From: Gemmatimonadota bacterium
GTDB taxonomy: Bacteria > Gemmatimonadota > Gemmatimonadetes > Gemmatimonadales > GWC2-71-9
DNA: 56,586 nt
Assembly (NCBI GenBank): GCA_027294455.1
Contig: JAPULZ010000208.1
Location: 1 to 56,586 of the forward strand
Reading direction: 5' to 3'
The notes under the pieces are model-generated. The model made no database searches. It worked only from the letters and a program-made list of their open reading frames with translations, and was not told where the DNA came from. Made by a program: the position numbers and the translations under genes. Below are positions 18,746 to 27,476 of this stretch, in pieces (position 1 is the first letter of the stretch; the number at the start of each line of letters is the position of its first letter).

Positions 18746-20315
18746 TATCTACCGCCCTCGTCTCCCGAACCACGACCACTTTGATCTGACCCGGATATTG
18801 AAGTTCTTCCTCGATCCGTCGGGCAATCTCCTCGGACATCGTCACCGCTTCTCCGTCACTGACTTTGTCCGGAGTCACCACGATACGAACCTCGCGACCG
18901 GCTTGAATGGCGAACGTCTTCTCCACGCCCTTGAAGCTATTGGCGATCTCCTCCAGCTTGGTCAGCCGTTTCACATACGTTTCCAGCGCTTCCCGCCGCG
19001 CGCCGGGGCGCGCGCCGCTCGCCGAGTCGGCGGCCTGCACGATCACCGAGATCGGCGTTTCGTGAGGCACGTCGTCGTGGTGCGCGGCGATGCAGTTGAT
19101 CACGACCTCATGCTCGCCGTACTTCTTGGCCACCTCCACACCCAACTCCACGTGCGTGCCCTCGTGCTGATGGGTCAACACCTTGCCGATGTCGTGCAGC
19201 AGGGCACCGCGCTTGGCCAGGTGGACGTCCAGCTTCAACTCGCTCGCCATGATCCCGGAGAGCCAGGCCACTTCCTTGGAATGATGATACATGTTTTGTC
19301 CGTACGACGTACGGAACTTCATCCGGCCGACCAACCTGACGAGTTCCGGGTGCATGCCGTGAATCCCGAGCTCATAGGTGGCCTGCTCGCCCGCTTCCAG
19401 CAACTGGTGGTCGACCTGATCGGTCATCTTTTTCACCACCTCTTCTATCCGCCCCGGGTGGATCCGGCCGTCGGAAACCAGCTGCTCCAGTGCCAGGCGA
19501 GCGATCTCGCGACGAATCGGATCGAAGCACGATACGACCACCGTATCCGGGGTGTCGTCGATGATGACATCCACGCCCGTGGCCGTCTCGAACGCCCGGA
19601 TGTTCCGTCCCTCGCGTCCGATGATCCGGCCCTTCATCTCGTCGTTGGGGAGCGCCACCGCCGAGACGGAGATCTCCGACGTGTAGTCCGAGGCGATCCG
19701 CTGCACGGCGAGCGCCAACAGCTTGGTCGCCTCCTTCTCGCCGTTGCGCTTGGCTTCTTCCTTCATATCGCGCACCAGCGCCGCACACTCGCTGCGTGCC
19801 CGTTCTTCGGTTTCGCGAAGAATTTGTCTCCTGGCTTCCTCGGCCGAGAGACCGGCCACCTGCTCGAGGCGCCGTCGATAGGTGTCGATGGATTCGGTGA
19901 CTTCCTGCTCTTTGGTCTCGAGAACCTTGCTCCGCTCCGCCATGGCTTGTTCCCGCCGGTCGGTCTCGGTCTCGCGCTCTTCGAGGGTGGTGACCTTGCG
20001 GTCGAGATTCGCAGCGCGTTCGTCGAGTCGCCGCTCGACGCGGATGATCTCGTCGCGGCGTGTCTTCTCGTGCTGCTCCCACTCCCCCCGGGCCCGAAGG
20101 ACTTCTTCCTTGCCCGCGAGGACGGCGCCCGCTTTCGCCGCCTCCGCGTCCCGGGTGGCCTCGGCGATCAGGCGCTCGGCGTTCTGGCGCGCGGTGCGCC
20201 CCTCGGCCTCGCCGAGGCGGTGCTCCGAACGTCGGCCGAGAACGTAAAAAACCGCCCCGGACAACACTGCAATTCCGAGAGCGGCCAGTACGATCACAGC
20301 CACGTTTCCTGACAT
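18735..20315 (-). CDS. rny: Ribonuclease Y
   Basis: 526 aa. An N-terminal membrane helix (NVAVIVLAALGIAVLSGAVF) is followed by a long coiled coil to about residue 200, a KH domain (DEMKGRIIGREGRNIRAFE) and an HD domain with LLHDIGK and NCIAAHHDDVP. This is the full RNase Y architecture, an endoribonuclease tethered at the membrane that starts mRNA decay. The start ATG has GGAGA nearby. The 95 nt upstream, between zapA and rny, contain no gene I can support. Confidence 0.96.
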   Translation of the reverse strand: MSGNVAVIVLAALGIAVLSGAVFYVLGRRSEHRLGEAEGRTARQNAERLIAEATRDAEAAKAGAVLAGKEEVLRARGEWEQHEKTRRDEIIRVERRLDERAANLDRKVTTLEERETETDRREQAMAERSKVLETKEQEVTESIDTYRRRLEQVAGLSAEEARRQILRETEERARSECAALVRDMKEEAKRNGEKEATKLLALAVQRIASDYTSEISVSAVALPNDEMKGRIIGREGRNIRAFETATGVDVIIDDTPDTVVVSCFDPIRREIARLALEQLVSDGRIHPGRIEEVVKKMTDQVDHQLLEAGEQATYELGIHGMHPELVRLVGRMKFRTSYGQNMYHHSKEVAWLSGIMASELKLDVHLAKRGALLHDIGKVLTHQHEGTHVELGVEVAKKYGEHEVVINCIAAHHDDVPHETPISVIVQAADSASGARPGARREALETYVKRLTKLEEIANSFKGVEKTFAIQAGREVRIVVTPDKVSDGEAVTMSEEIARRIEEELQYPGQIKVVVVRETRAVDIAR

Positions 20316-20410
20316 TATATCTCCAGCGGCCGCACTACCAGCCGTGGCGCCCGCTCTGTAGCCTGAAAGTCATGCCCCGAGCCCGTCCCTCCGGCCGGAA
20401 CTATGGGAAA

Positions 20411-20746
20411 CTAGCTCTCGTCGGCAGAAGTGGCAAACGTACCGGACGACCCGGAAGCGCGTTTTGGAGGGGGGATGAGGCGGGATACCTGCTCGGTCAG
20501 CGACTCGAGTCGCTGCTCCATCTCTCGGCCGGCGAGCCGGACCTGAAACAGATCGTCGGTGATGGCCAGCGCGGCCAGAATCGCCGCCTTGTGGCTTTCC
20601 ACCAGTCGCCCGGCGGCCAGCGCTTCTCTCACGGCCCGATCGACGTGATCGGCCACCGCCTTGGTGTAATCGTTCGAGCGATCGGAACGGAGGCTGTACT
20701 CGTCACCCGCGATGGTGACTTTCACCAAAGTCCTCTTGGGGCTCAT
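20411..20746 (-). CDS. zapA: Cell division protein ZapA
   Basis: 111 aa. The N-terminal VKVTIAGDEYSLRSDRS is the ZapA globular domain, followed by helices (VADHVDRAVREALAAGR; HKAAILAALAITDDLF) and a coiled-coil tail. ZapA cross-links FtsZ filaments. It overlaps the coiled-coil gene upstream by 4 nt. The Pro/Ser/Thr-rich C-terminus after residue 95 is an unconserved tail. Confidence 0.88.
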   Translation of the reverse strand: MSPKRTLVKVTIAGDEYSLRSDRSNDYTKAVADHVDRAVREALAAGRLVESHKAAILAALAITDDLFQVRLAGREMEQRLESLTEQVSRLIPPPKRASGSSGTFATSADES

Positions 20747-21039
20747 CGGCGACTGTCTCCCGTGATCATCTGCTCTTCGAGGAATCGCAACCGCGTCATC
20801 AGCTCGGTGACGCGGTTCTTCGCGTGCTCGATGCGATGACGCAGCTCCTGATTTTCACCTTCCAATTCCCTGACGCGCGCCCGCCCGTCGACAAGACTGC
20901 CATCGCCGCTCAGGTTGGGCCGATCCGCCTCCGCCTGATGCGCACGCCGCCGCCAATGGCTCAGCTCTTCGGTCAACGCTTGGATCGTCTCTTCGAGACG
21001 AGCCAGCGCCTGGAATTCAGGTCTCTCGTCGTTCGACAC
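20743..21039 (-). CDS. Small coiled-coil protein, ZapB-like
   Basis: 98 aa, almost entirely helical with heptads (LARLEETIQALTEELSHWRR; VRELEGENQELRHRIEHA; VTELMTRLRFLEEQM). It lies between pheT and zapA, where other bacteria carry a small coiled-coil partner of ZapA, so a ZapB-like division role is inferred from position and shape. Start ATG 21039 is inside the end of pheT (23-nt overlap). Homology was not tested. Confidence 0.7.
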   Translation of the reverse strand: MSNDERPEFQALARLEETIQALTEELSHWRRRAHQAEADRPNLSGDGSLVDGRARVRELEGENQELRHRIEHAKNRVTELMTRLRFLEEQMITGDSRR

Positions 21040-23374
21040 CGAGCTGCTCCTTCAGCTGCGTGAGAATCTTCCGCACCGACCCATCGACCTCTTTGTCCCG
21101 CAATGTCCGTTCGGGAGACCGGAACACGAGCCGCCACGCCACACTGCGCCCCGGCACACCCTCACCCCGAAATTCATCGAACGCCACAGCCGACTCCAGC
21201 AACGGGCCGCCCCGCTCGGCGATGATCGCGTCCACCGCCGCCGCGGTCACACCATCGGGAAGCACCAACGCGATGTCTCGCTCCGCCGCCGGCGTGCTCG
21301 GCAGGGGTTCGAAGTGCACCCGCGGCTCGGGCCTCGCGTGGAGGGCCAGTTCGAATCCGAGCAGCGGCCCGGCCCAGAGCGGCCGGTTGGCCTCCAGCTC
21401 GCCGGCTCTCCCGAGCATCTGGCCGTCGCCGCCGCGCGCAATCCACCGGTCCCCCACCTGTTCGATCGACCCGGCCACACCCGCTCCCCGGATGGCTTCC
21501 TCGAACAAAGATTTCACGTCCCACCGATCAAAATCAACAGCTTTCTCCGATGCCGACCAATGAGCCGGCGCTCGACCGCCCGTGATGACCCCGGCGATCC
21601 ATCGCTCCTCGGCCGGAACCTGTCCGGCAGGCGCCGCGCGGAAGACGGTCCCGATCTCGAACAACCGCACATCGCGCTCCCGCACCGCCCAGTTGCGCTC
21701 CGTCGCGCGCGTGAGACCCGAGAGCAATTCGGTCCGGAGAAACCCCTCATCGGCGGAGAGCGGATTCAGCACGGCCTGGGCGTGTTCCCCGGATTGCGCC
21801 TGCAATGAGGAACTCCGTGCCTCGTGTAACCCGCGCGCCGTGAATATCCGCCGTAACCGGGCCTCTATCGCTTGAGCCGGATCGTCCGGCACGGCGCTGG
21901 GGCGTAGCGGCAGCAACCGGGCCTCGAAGGAATCGTAGCCGCGCAAGCGGGCGATCTCTTCGATCAGGTCTTCCTCGCGCGTGACGTCGGGACGCCACCC
22001 GGGAACGTGCACCGCCAAGCGGCCGTCCTTGGGTCCCACCGTGAACCCGAGGCTCGTGAGATACCCTTCGATTTCGGACTGCGGGATCTCGACACCGAGG
22101 ACGCGGGTGACCCGGTCGAGGCGCAAGAAGATCGTGGGGGTCGGAATCGTTTTTGGGTACACATCCACCGGAGTGCCGGCCTCCTCGCCGCCGGCCACGG
22201 CGATGATGAGGGCCACCCCGCGGCGCAGCGCGTCCGGCAGGCCGTGCAGATTCATGCCCCGCTCGAATCGATAGGAGGCCTCCGTATTCATTTTTGCGGC
22301 CGTGCGGGTCTGGCGAATGCGCTTGGCTTCGAAGTTGGCGGCCTCGAGCACCACGTCGGTCGTGGCCTCGGACACCTCGGAATCCCGGCCCCCCATCACG
22401 CCGCCGATGCCCGCGGGGGCGTCCGCATCGCAGATGAGGGTCATCTCTTCGTCGAGGGTATGCTCCTGCCCGTCGAGCGTCACGAGCTTCTCGTTTGCGC
22501 GCCCCCGACGCGCGATCAACGCCGGCCCCGCGAGCTTGTGCAGATCGTAGGCGTGCATCGGCTGATTCAGCTCGAGCATCATGTAATTCGTGGCGTCGAC
22601 CACGTTGTTGATCGGGCGCTGGCCAACGCTTTGCAGCCGGGTTTGCAGCCACTCGGGCGACGGTCCCATCTTGACACCCTTGATGACCGCCGCGGTGAAT
22701 CGCGGACATCCCTGCTCGTCCTCGATGGCGATCTCCACTCCACCTACCGTGCCGCGCTGCTCCACCCGCTCGGGCGCCCTCGTGTCGGCAGGCGCCCCGG
22801 GAATCTTCGGAAGCTTGACGGGCAACCCCATGGCGGCGCCGAGGTCCCGGGCGATGCCCTGGTGACTCAAGAGATCGGGCCGGTTGGGGGTCACCTCGAC
22901 GTCCAGGCAAAAGTCGCCGATGGGTAACACGTCGAGCAGCGGGGTGCCGGCGTCGGCATCGGTGTCGAGCTCGAGAATACCAGCGTGATCGGTGCCGAGC
23001 CCCAACTCGTCCGGAGAACACAACATTCCGTTGGAAGCGATGCCGCGGATCTTTCGCCCCTTGAGCTTGGTGCCTCCGGGCAGGACGGACCCCACCGCCG
23101 CGTACGGATATTTCTTGCCCGCCGTGACGTTGGAAGCGCCGCACACCACTTCAACGACGCTGGACCCGTTGTTCACGCGGCAGAGGAACAGCCGATCCGC
23201 ATTCGGGTGTTGCTCCACCCGTTCCACCTCGGCGACGATGATGTCGGCGAGATCCTGGTGGACCGCCTCGATGGATTCCACCGGCGCCCCCAGCATGGCC
23301 AGGCGCTCGGCGGCTTCCTTGGGATCGATCTTGGTCCCCAGCAATTCGGAGAGCCAGTTCACGGAGACGTTCAT
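21017..23374 (-). CDS. pheT: Phenylalanyl-tRNA synthetase beta subunit
   Basis: 785 aa, full length. An N-terminal tRNA-binding OB domain (IIVAEVERVEQHPNADRLFLC) is followed by B3/B4 editing domain (VDATNYMMLELNQPMHAYDL), B5 (IFLRLDRVTRVLGVEIPQ with RPDVTREEDLIEEIARLRGY), the catalytic-like domain, and the C-terminal ferredoxin-like anticodon-binding domain (LPSTPAAERDIALVLPD). It pairs with PheS as an alpha2beta2 enzyme. pheS ends three bases upstream. Confidence 0.97.
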   Translation of the reverse strand: MNVSVNWLSELLGTKIDPKEAAERLAMLGAPVESIEAVHQDLADIIVAEVERVEQHPNADRLFLCRVNNGSSVVEVVCGASNVTAGKKYPYAAVGSVLPGGTKLKGRKIRGIASNGMLCSPDELGLGTDHAGILELDTDADAGTPLLDVLPIGDFCLDVEVTPNRPDLLSHQGIARDLGAAMGLPVKLPKIPGAPADTRAPERVEQRGTVGGVEIAIEDEQGCPRFTAAVIKGVKMGPSPEWLQTRLQSVGQRPINNVVDATNYMMLELNQPMHAYDLHKLAGPALIARRGRANEKLVTLDGQEHTLDEEMTLICDADAPAGIGGVMGGRDSEVSEATTDVVLEAANFEAKRIRQTRTAAKMNTEASYRFERGMNLHGLPDALRRGVALIIAVAGGEEAGTPVDVYPKTIPTPTIFLRLDRVTRVLGVEIPQSEIEGYLTSLGFTVGPKDGRLAVHVPGWRPDVTREEDLIEEIARLRGYDSFEARLLPLRPSAVPDDPAQAIEARLRRIFTARGLHEARSSSLQAQSGEHAQAVLNPLSADEGFLRTELLSGLTRATERNWAVRERDVRLFEIGTVFRAAPAGQVPAEERWIAGVITGGRAPAHWSASEKAVDFDRWDVKSLFEEAIRGAGVAGSIEQVGDRWIARGGDGQMLGRAGELEANRPLWAGPLLGFELALHARPEPRVHFEPLPSTPAAERDIALVLPDGVTAAAVDAIIAERGGPLLESAVAFDEFRGEGVPGRSVAWRLVFRSPERTLRDKEVDGSVRKILTQLKEQLGVERRET

Positions 23375-23377
23375 CGG

Positions 23378-24403
23378 CTACTCCACGAACTGGCGCAGAA
23401 AGCGCATGTCGTTGTCATACAGCAGCCGGATATCGGGAATACCGTGGCGCAGCATCGTGATGCGATGCGGTCCCATGCCGAATGCGTATCCGGTGTACCG
23501 CTCGGGGTCGATACCGCAATTTTCGAACACGGCCGGGTGCACCATCCCGGATCCCATGATCTCGAGATAGCCCGCCTGATGACACGTAGCGCACCCGCTC
23601 CCCTTGCAGACCTGACATTGCACGTCCACTTCAGCCGAGGGTTCCGTGAACGGGAAGTACGACGGGCGGAAGCGCACCGCGGTGTCCTTGGAGAAGAATC
23701 GCTTCACAAAATAGTCGATCCCGGCCTTGAAGTCGACGAAGCTGATGCCCTCGTCGACGACCAGCCCTTCGATCTGCTCGAATACGGGCGCGTGCGACGC
23801 ATCGAATGCGTCCCGACGGTAGACCAGACCTGGGACCACGATGCGGATCGGCGGGGCGTATTGTTCCATGGTACGTGCCTGCACCGGCGAGGTGTGGGTG
23901 CGCAGCACGACGCCCGGCGAGAGGAAGAACGTATCCTGCATATCCGCCGCCGGGTGATCGAGAGGGATGTTCAACTTGGTGAAATTGTAGTCTTCGGTCT
24001 CCGCCTCGGGCCCCGACACTCGCGAGAAGCCGATTTCACGGAAGATGTCGCAGATTTCATCGATGACCGCGGTCACCGGATGCACGGCTCCGCGCCACGC
24101 GTCCCGAGCCGGCATGGTGAGATCGCGCGCTTCGGAGCTGCCGATACAGTCGATGAGTTCGGCCTGGCGCCCCCCGATGGCCGATTCGATCTCTTGCTTG
24201 AGCTGATTGGCCCGCCGGCCGATGTTCCGCCGCTCCTCCGGCGCCAACGTGGACACGGCCCGCAGGATCTGGGTGAGCTTGCCCGCCTTGCGGCCCAGCA
24301 GCTCGACTTTGAGCTCCGCGAGGCGGGTTCTGTCCGCCTCGCGGAGCTCGATCAGGGACCGTGCGACGGCCTCGAGTTGGTCGTTGGGAGAAACGTCCGG
24401 CAT
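23378..24403 (-). CDS. pheS: Phenylalanyl-tRNA synthetase alpha subunit
   Basis: 341 aa. An N-terminal coiled coil (ARSLIELREADRTRLAELKV) is followed by the class II catalytic core. Motif 1 is around HPVTAVIDEICDIFREIGF. Motif 2 is around LRTHTSPVQARTM and the FRPSYFPFTEPSAEVDVQC region. Motif 3 is GYAFGMGPHRITMLRHGI. A CQVCKGSGCATCHQAGY zinc-knuckle-like insert is notable. The enzyme charges tRNA-Phe. It lies directly downstream of rplT (36-nt gap). Confidence 0.97.
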   Translation of the reverse strand: MPDVSPNDQLEAVARSLIELREADRTRLAELKVELLGRKAGKLTQILRAVSTLAPEERRNIGRRANQLKQEIESAIGGRQAELIDCIGSSEARDLTMPARDAWRGAVHPVTAVIDEICDIFREIGFSRVSGPEAETEDYNFTKLNIPLDHPAADMQDTFFLSPGVVLRTHTSPVQARTMEQYAPPIRIVVPGLVYRRDAFDASHAPVFEQIEGLVVDEGISFVDFKAGIDYFVKRFFSKDTAVRFRPSYFPFTEPSAEVDVQCQVCKGSGCATCHQAGYLEIMGSGMVHPAVFENCGIDPERYTGYAFGMGPHRITMLRHGIPDIRLLYDNDMRFLRQFVE

Positions 24404-24439
24404 GTCTCGTCCGTGGTCAGGTACCGCGCCTGGCGACGA

Positions 24440-24793
24440 CTACAGACTCTTTCTAGCAACCTCCGCCAGGGCACCGAAAGCGATCGGGTCTCGCACGGCC
24501 AGATCGGCGAGGAACTTTCGATTGACCTCCACGCCGGCCCGTTTGAGACCCGCCATAAATCGGCTATACGACAGATCGTGCAGCCTGGCGCCGGCGTTGA
24601 TACGGACAATCCACAAACGACGGAAATCGCGCTTCCTCTGGCGGCGGTCGCGGTACGCGTACGCCATGCCGCGCTCGACGTTTTCCTTCGCGGTCTTGTA
24701 GAGCTTGCTGCGCCCACCCCGCGCGCCCTTCGCGGCGCGCATGATTTTCTTCTTGCGCTTCAGGCGGGCAACCTGGCTTGTGACTCGTGGCAT
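24440..24793 (-). CDS. rplT: Ribosomal protein bL20
   Basis: 117 aa from ATG 24793 (MPRVTSQVARLKRKKK); an upstream ATG would add 15 atypical residues. The core GRSKLYKTAKENVERGMAYAYRDRRQRKRDFRRLWI is diagnostic; I give only its endpoints as a reading guide (residues about 27-63). L20 assembles the large subunit and, in other bacteria, represses its own infC-rpmI-rplT operon through leader RNA, relevant to the leader at 25557-25716. Confidence 0.97.
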   Translation of the reverse strand: MPRVTSQVARLKRKKKIMRAAKGARGGRSKLYKTAKENVERGMAYAYRDRRQRKRDFRRLWIVRINAGARLHDLSYSRFMAGLKRAGVEVNRKFLADLAVRDPIAFGALAEVARKSL

Positions 24794-24800
24794 GCCCCCC

Positions 24801-24998
24801 CTATTTCTTGCCGAGTAGCGGACGAATGCGCCCTTCATCGGCGTGGCTCATCGTGATCGGCTGACCCAGGCGACGTTTCCGCTTCGGATGTTTCTTCGTC
24901 AAGAGGTGGCTCTTGTTGGCCCTGCGGCGGGTGATCTTCCCCGACCCCGTGACCTTGAAGCGCTTTCGAGCAGCGCGCCGGCTTTTCATTTTCGGCAT
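24801..24998 (-). CDS. rpmI: Ribosomal protein bL35
   Basis: 65 aa, full length: [20 protein letters not shown] then [19 protein letters not shown]. It is a small basic large-subunit protein. It sits between infC and rplT (21-nt and 7-nt gaps), the classical order. Confidence 0.97.
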   Translation of the reverse strand: MPKMKSRRAARKRFKVTGSGKITRRRANKSHLLTKKHPKRKRRLGQPITMSHADEGRIRPLLGKK

Positions 24999-25019
24999 GT
25001 TGCGTATCCCTTCTTCACC

Positions 25020-25556
25020 CTACTTCGGTGCTAAAACCATCGTCATGTTGCGGCCCTCGAGCTTCGGTTGCGTTTCCACCTTGGCGAGGTCCTGCAATTC
25101 CTCGAGCACCCGGGCCAGCACCTCTTGCCCCAACTCGGGATGCGTCACCTGCCGACCACGGAACATCATCGTGAGCTTCACCTTGTCGCCGTCCCCCAAG
25201 AATCGCCGCGCGTGCCGCACCTTGAAATCGAAGTCATGCTGGCTGATGCCCGGGCGGAACTTGACTTCCTTCATGTGAATGACGTGCTGCTTCTTCTTGG
25301 CCGCTTTCGCCGCTTTGTCTTGCTCGTAGCGGTACTTCCCGAAATCCATGATCTTGACCACGGGCGGACGTGCGAGTGGCGCGACCTCCACCAGGTCCAG
25401 TTCGGATTCTCGAGCCAGTTGTAGGGCCTCCTCGACCGGCAACACCCCGAGTTGTTCTCCCGTATTCCCGATCACCCGCACGGGACTGATCCGAATCTGG
25501 GTGTTGACGCGGGTGCGATTCTCCCGCTGCGGTTGTGGCCGTGTGTTATATGCCAG
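25020..25556 (-). CDS. infC: Translation initiation factor IF-3 with a CTG start codon
   Basis: 178 aa if started at CTG 25556. The conserved N-terminus NRTRVNTQIRISPVRVIG lies upstream of the first ordinary start (GTG 25481), so that GTG gives a truncated protein. Reading back, the frame is open only to a TAG at 25569-25571. The one codon with a strong ribosome-binding site is CTG (AGGAGG, 8 nt, CTG). Family features follow: GEQLGVLPVEEAL, LARPPVVKIMDFGKYRYEQ, the C-terminal domain KEVKFRPGISQHDFDFK. A rare start fits the known self-repression of infC by IF-3, though E. coli uses AUU. Confidence 0.9.
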   Translation of the reverse strand: MAYNTRPQPQRENRTRVNTQIRISPVRVIGNTGEQLGVLPVEEALQLARESELDLVEVAPLARPPVVKIMDFGKYRYEQDKAAKAAKKKQHVIHMKEVKFRPGISQHDFDFKVRHARRFLGDGDKVKLTMMFRGRQVTHPELGQEVLARVLEELQDLAKVETQPKLEGRNMTMVLAPK

Positions 25557-25564
25557 TGACGCTA

Positions 25565-25570
25565 CCTCCT
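25565..25570 (-). promoter_or_regulatory. Strong Shine-Dalgarno that decides the infC start
   Basis: Minus-strand AGGAGG ends 8 nt before the CTG at 25556. Other infC start candidates lack such a site. Confidence 0.85.
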
Positions 25571-25583
25571 AGATTCCGTCGAC

Positions 25584-25615
25584 AAAAAAAGCGGATCCTC
25601 TTTTAAGGAATCCGC
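25584..25615 (-). terminator. Intrinsic terminator/attenuator in the infC leader
   Basis: On the minus strand GCGGAT(T)CCT pairs with AGGATCCGC (9 bp with one bulge) around a short AT-rich loop, then seven T residues. It lies between the infC promoter and the start codon, so it would end transcripts early unless read through. In other bacteria this operon is attenuated by L20 binding. Which ligand acts here is unknown. Confidence 0.75.
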
Positions 25616-25675
25616 GACCCTCCGGGGAACGTGTCCCGGCTTGGTGGTGGACCCTGAATGCTCGCGAGCAGCGGC

Positions 25676-25702
25676 AAAAAAGGTGAAGCGCAGCCAGCGC
25701 TT
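25676..25702 (-). promoter_or_regulatory. First hairpin of the infC leader
   Basis: Minus-strand AAGCGC-TGGCT-GCGCTT, CACC, then six T. It forms about 14 nt into the predicted transcript. It could be a weak terminator or part of an L20 or other leader fold. Base pairing is seen directly; function is inferred. Confidence 0.4.
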
Positions 25703-25722
25703 ACTTGCCAAATTGTGGGTCG

Positions 25723-25751
25723 AAGCTACCCGTCTCGGGGCGGAGTGTCAA
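25723..25751 (-). promoter_or_regulatory. Promoter of the infC operon
   Basis: TTGACA (25746-25751), 17 bp, TAGCTT (25723-25728). The perfect -35 contains the TGA stop of the upstream MBL-hydrolase gene. Transcription should begin near 25716, giving a leader of about 160 nt. Confidence 0.75.
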
Positions 25752-26620
25752 CCATCCACTGCCTGGAACTCAAAGGACTTACGCCCCCGTACGACACGGC
25801 CGAGCCCGTGCTCGGGGTCGTGCTCGAAGACGAGCAACCAGCCTTCGGCCTCGGCCTTGTCAAGCAACCCCCGCTTGTTCTCCAGGGTGACGAGAGGTTC
25901 GACGTCGAAACCCATGATCCAGGGTAGCGGGAGGTGGGCGGTGGTGGGGACCAAATCACCCAGGAAACAGGCTGTCTCGCCGCCATCGGAGACGAGTACG
26001 GACTGGTGATGGGGCACATGCCCGGGGGTCACCATGGCCATAATCCCCGGCAGGATCTGCACGTTGCCGTCCAGCAGCCGCCAGCGGCCGGCTTCCGAGA
26101 TCGGTGCGAAATTTCGGGGGAGGTAGCTGGCGGCGATCCGCTCGTTCGTCTGCCCGCCGAACTCCAGCTCTCCAGCCTGCACCACGTAGGTGGCATTGGG
26201 AAATGCGATCTGGGCCTCGCCGCCGGCGCCGATCATGGTATTGCCTCCGGCATGGTCGAAATGCAAATGCGTGTTCACCACCCATCGGACGTCCTCGGCC
26301 CCGAACCCTGCCTCGCGGAGCGCGTCGTCCAGCTGCGTAGGCCCCTTCCGGCCTTCGTTCTCGACTCCGTAGATCTCCCGGAATTTTTCATTTTCCTTAT
26401 TGCCAATCCCCGTATCCACGAGGACCAACCCGTCGGGATGTTCCACGAGAAGGCAGCGTAACCCTAAGGGAATACGATTGCGCTCGTCCGGCTCGATGCG
26501 CCGGCTCCAGAGGGGCTTCGGCACCACGCCGAACATGGCCCCGCCGTCCAGCCATTGCCGGCCGCCCTCGAGGGTGTGACACCTGAGCCCGCCGACCCGA
26601 AACGTCCTGATGAGGCTCAT
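25748..26620 (-). CDS. MBL-fold metallo-hydrolase
   Basis: 290 aa from ATG 26620, which overlaps the exonuclease stop (ATGA). The metallo-beta-lactamase motif THLHFDHAG supplies His/Asp ligands; downstream GHVPHHQSVL, FLGDLVP (Asp) and a C-terminal FEHDPEHG His complete the binuclear site. It resembles the AHL-lactonase/quorum-quenching-type branch in overall layout, but substrate cannot be assigned. It is the last gene behind rex-arcA-exonuclease. Its TGA is part of the infC -35 box. Confidence 0.85.
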   Translation of the reverse strand: MSLIRTFRVGGLRCHTLEGGRQWLDGGAMFGVVPKPLWSRRIEPDERNRIPLGLRCLLVEHPDGLVLVDTGIGNKENEKFREIYGVENEGRKGPTQLDDALREAGFGAEDVRWVVNTHLHFDHAGGNTMIGAGGEAQIAFPNATYVVQAGELEFGGQTNERIAASYLPRNFAPISEAGRWRLLDGNVQILPGIMAMVTPGHVPHHQSVLVSDGGETACFLGDLVPTTAHLPLPWIMGFDVEPLVTLENKRGLLDKAEAEGWLLVFEHDPEHGLGRVVRGRKSFEFQAVDG

Positions 26621-27465
26621 GCTTCTTCCATGGACACCGGCAGCGCCCGCCGGCGTTTGCGCTGTTTCCGCTTCTTGCGTCGCCGAGTCAGGTCTTCGAG
26701 CTCGTGGAGCGTGTCGATGCCCCGTTCGCCGGCCAGATCGATGAGACGGTTGAGGATCGCGGCGGTTGCCATGGCGTCGCCTCCGGCCCGGTGCCGGTGC
26801 TCGATCTCGATGCCGAAGTACCGGGCCACGCTGTCCAGTCCCCGGGACTTGAGTCCCGCAATGAGCCGGCGGGAGAGCAGCACGGTGCACAGCCGCGGGC
26901 CGTCGAGGGTGACGTCCAGGGCGCGCCCTACCTCGGCAGAGACGAACGCCCAGTCGAATCGCATGTTGTGGGCGACGAAGACCCGGCCGGCCAGGGCCGC
27001 CACCACTTCGCCGGCGAGGTCTCGAAAGGGCGATCGGTCCGCCACGTCCTCATGGGTGATCCGGGTTATCCCGGTGACCGCGCGGGGAATCGGCCGCCCG
27101 GGGTTGACCAGGGTGTCCATGACCATCTCCACCCGCCCCCCCGACAGCGTGGCCACGGCGATCTCGATCACCCGGTCGCCCCGGCTGGGGCTCGATCCCG
27201 TCGTCTCCACGTCTACCACGGCAAACGTGCAATCCACCAACCGGGGAGAGCCCGCGGCGCTGCGCACCAGTTCCCAGCGCGCGTCGCCGCGGCGCCGGAC
27301 CCGAGGGTCGGCCCCCAAGAGCGCCGTCGCCAGCCGGTCGGCAATGGGCGGTGTGGCCGCGGGCACGCCCATGACCTGATGGGCCAGGACGAGGCTCTCG
27401 ACGGGCCCAGTGGCGAGCAACTCCAGCGCGCGGTCGACCAGCGTCCCCGACCGCTGCGCCCGCAC
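26617..27465 (-). CDS. DnaQ-like 3'-5' exonuclease with basic tail
   Basis: 282 aa from a GTG at 27465; a TTG at 27480 overlapping the arcA stop is possible. A longer frame upstream is a shadow of arcA. After about 75 residues of helical N-terminus, the DEDDh exonuclease fold shows FAVVDVETTGSSPS, VTGITRITHEDV, HNMRFDWAFV and a final HRAGGDAMATA with the catalytic His and Asp. This matches the epsilon/DnaQ family used in proofreading or repair. The C-terminus is strongly basic (RRRKKRKQRKRRR), possibly for nucleic acid contact. Confidence 0.85.
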   Translation of the reverse strand: MRAQRSGTLVDRALELLATGPVESLVLAHQVMGVPAATPPIADRLATALLGADPRVRRRGDARWELVRSAAGSPRLVDCTFAVVDVETTGSSPSRGDRVIEIAVATLSGGRVEMVMDTLVNPGRPIPRAVTGITRITHEDVADRSPFRDLAGEVVAALAGRVFVAHNMRFDWAFVSAEVGRALDVTLDGPRLCTVLLSRRLIAGLKSRGLDSVARYFGIEIEHRHRAGGDAMATAAILNRLIDLAGERGIDTLHELEDLTRRRKKRKQRKRRRALPVSMEEA

Positions 27466-27476
27466 CCCTGGGGAGG

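Noticed and set aside
18465..20312. Long plus-strand reading frame opposite rny/folD
   Set aside because: It mirrors the high-GC minus genes, has no domain, signal or ribosome-binding site, and is a shadow.
20316..20410. 6S RNA between zapA and rny
   Set aside because: The gap is only 95 nt, shorter than 6S RNA, and I found no conserved central bubble or closing stem.
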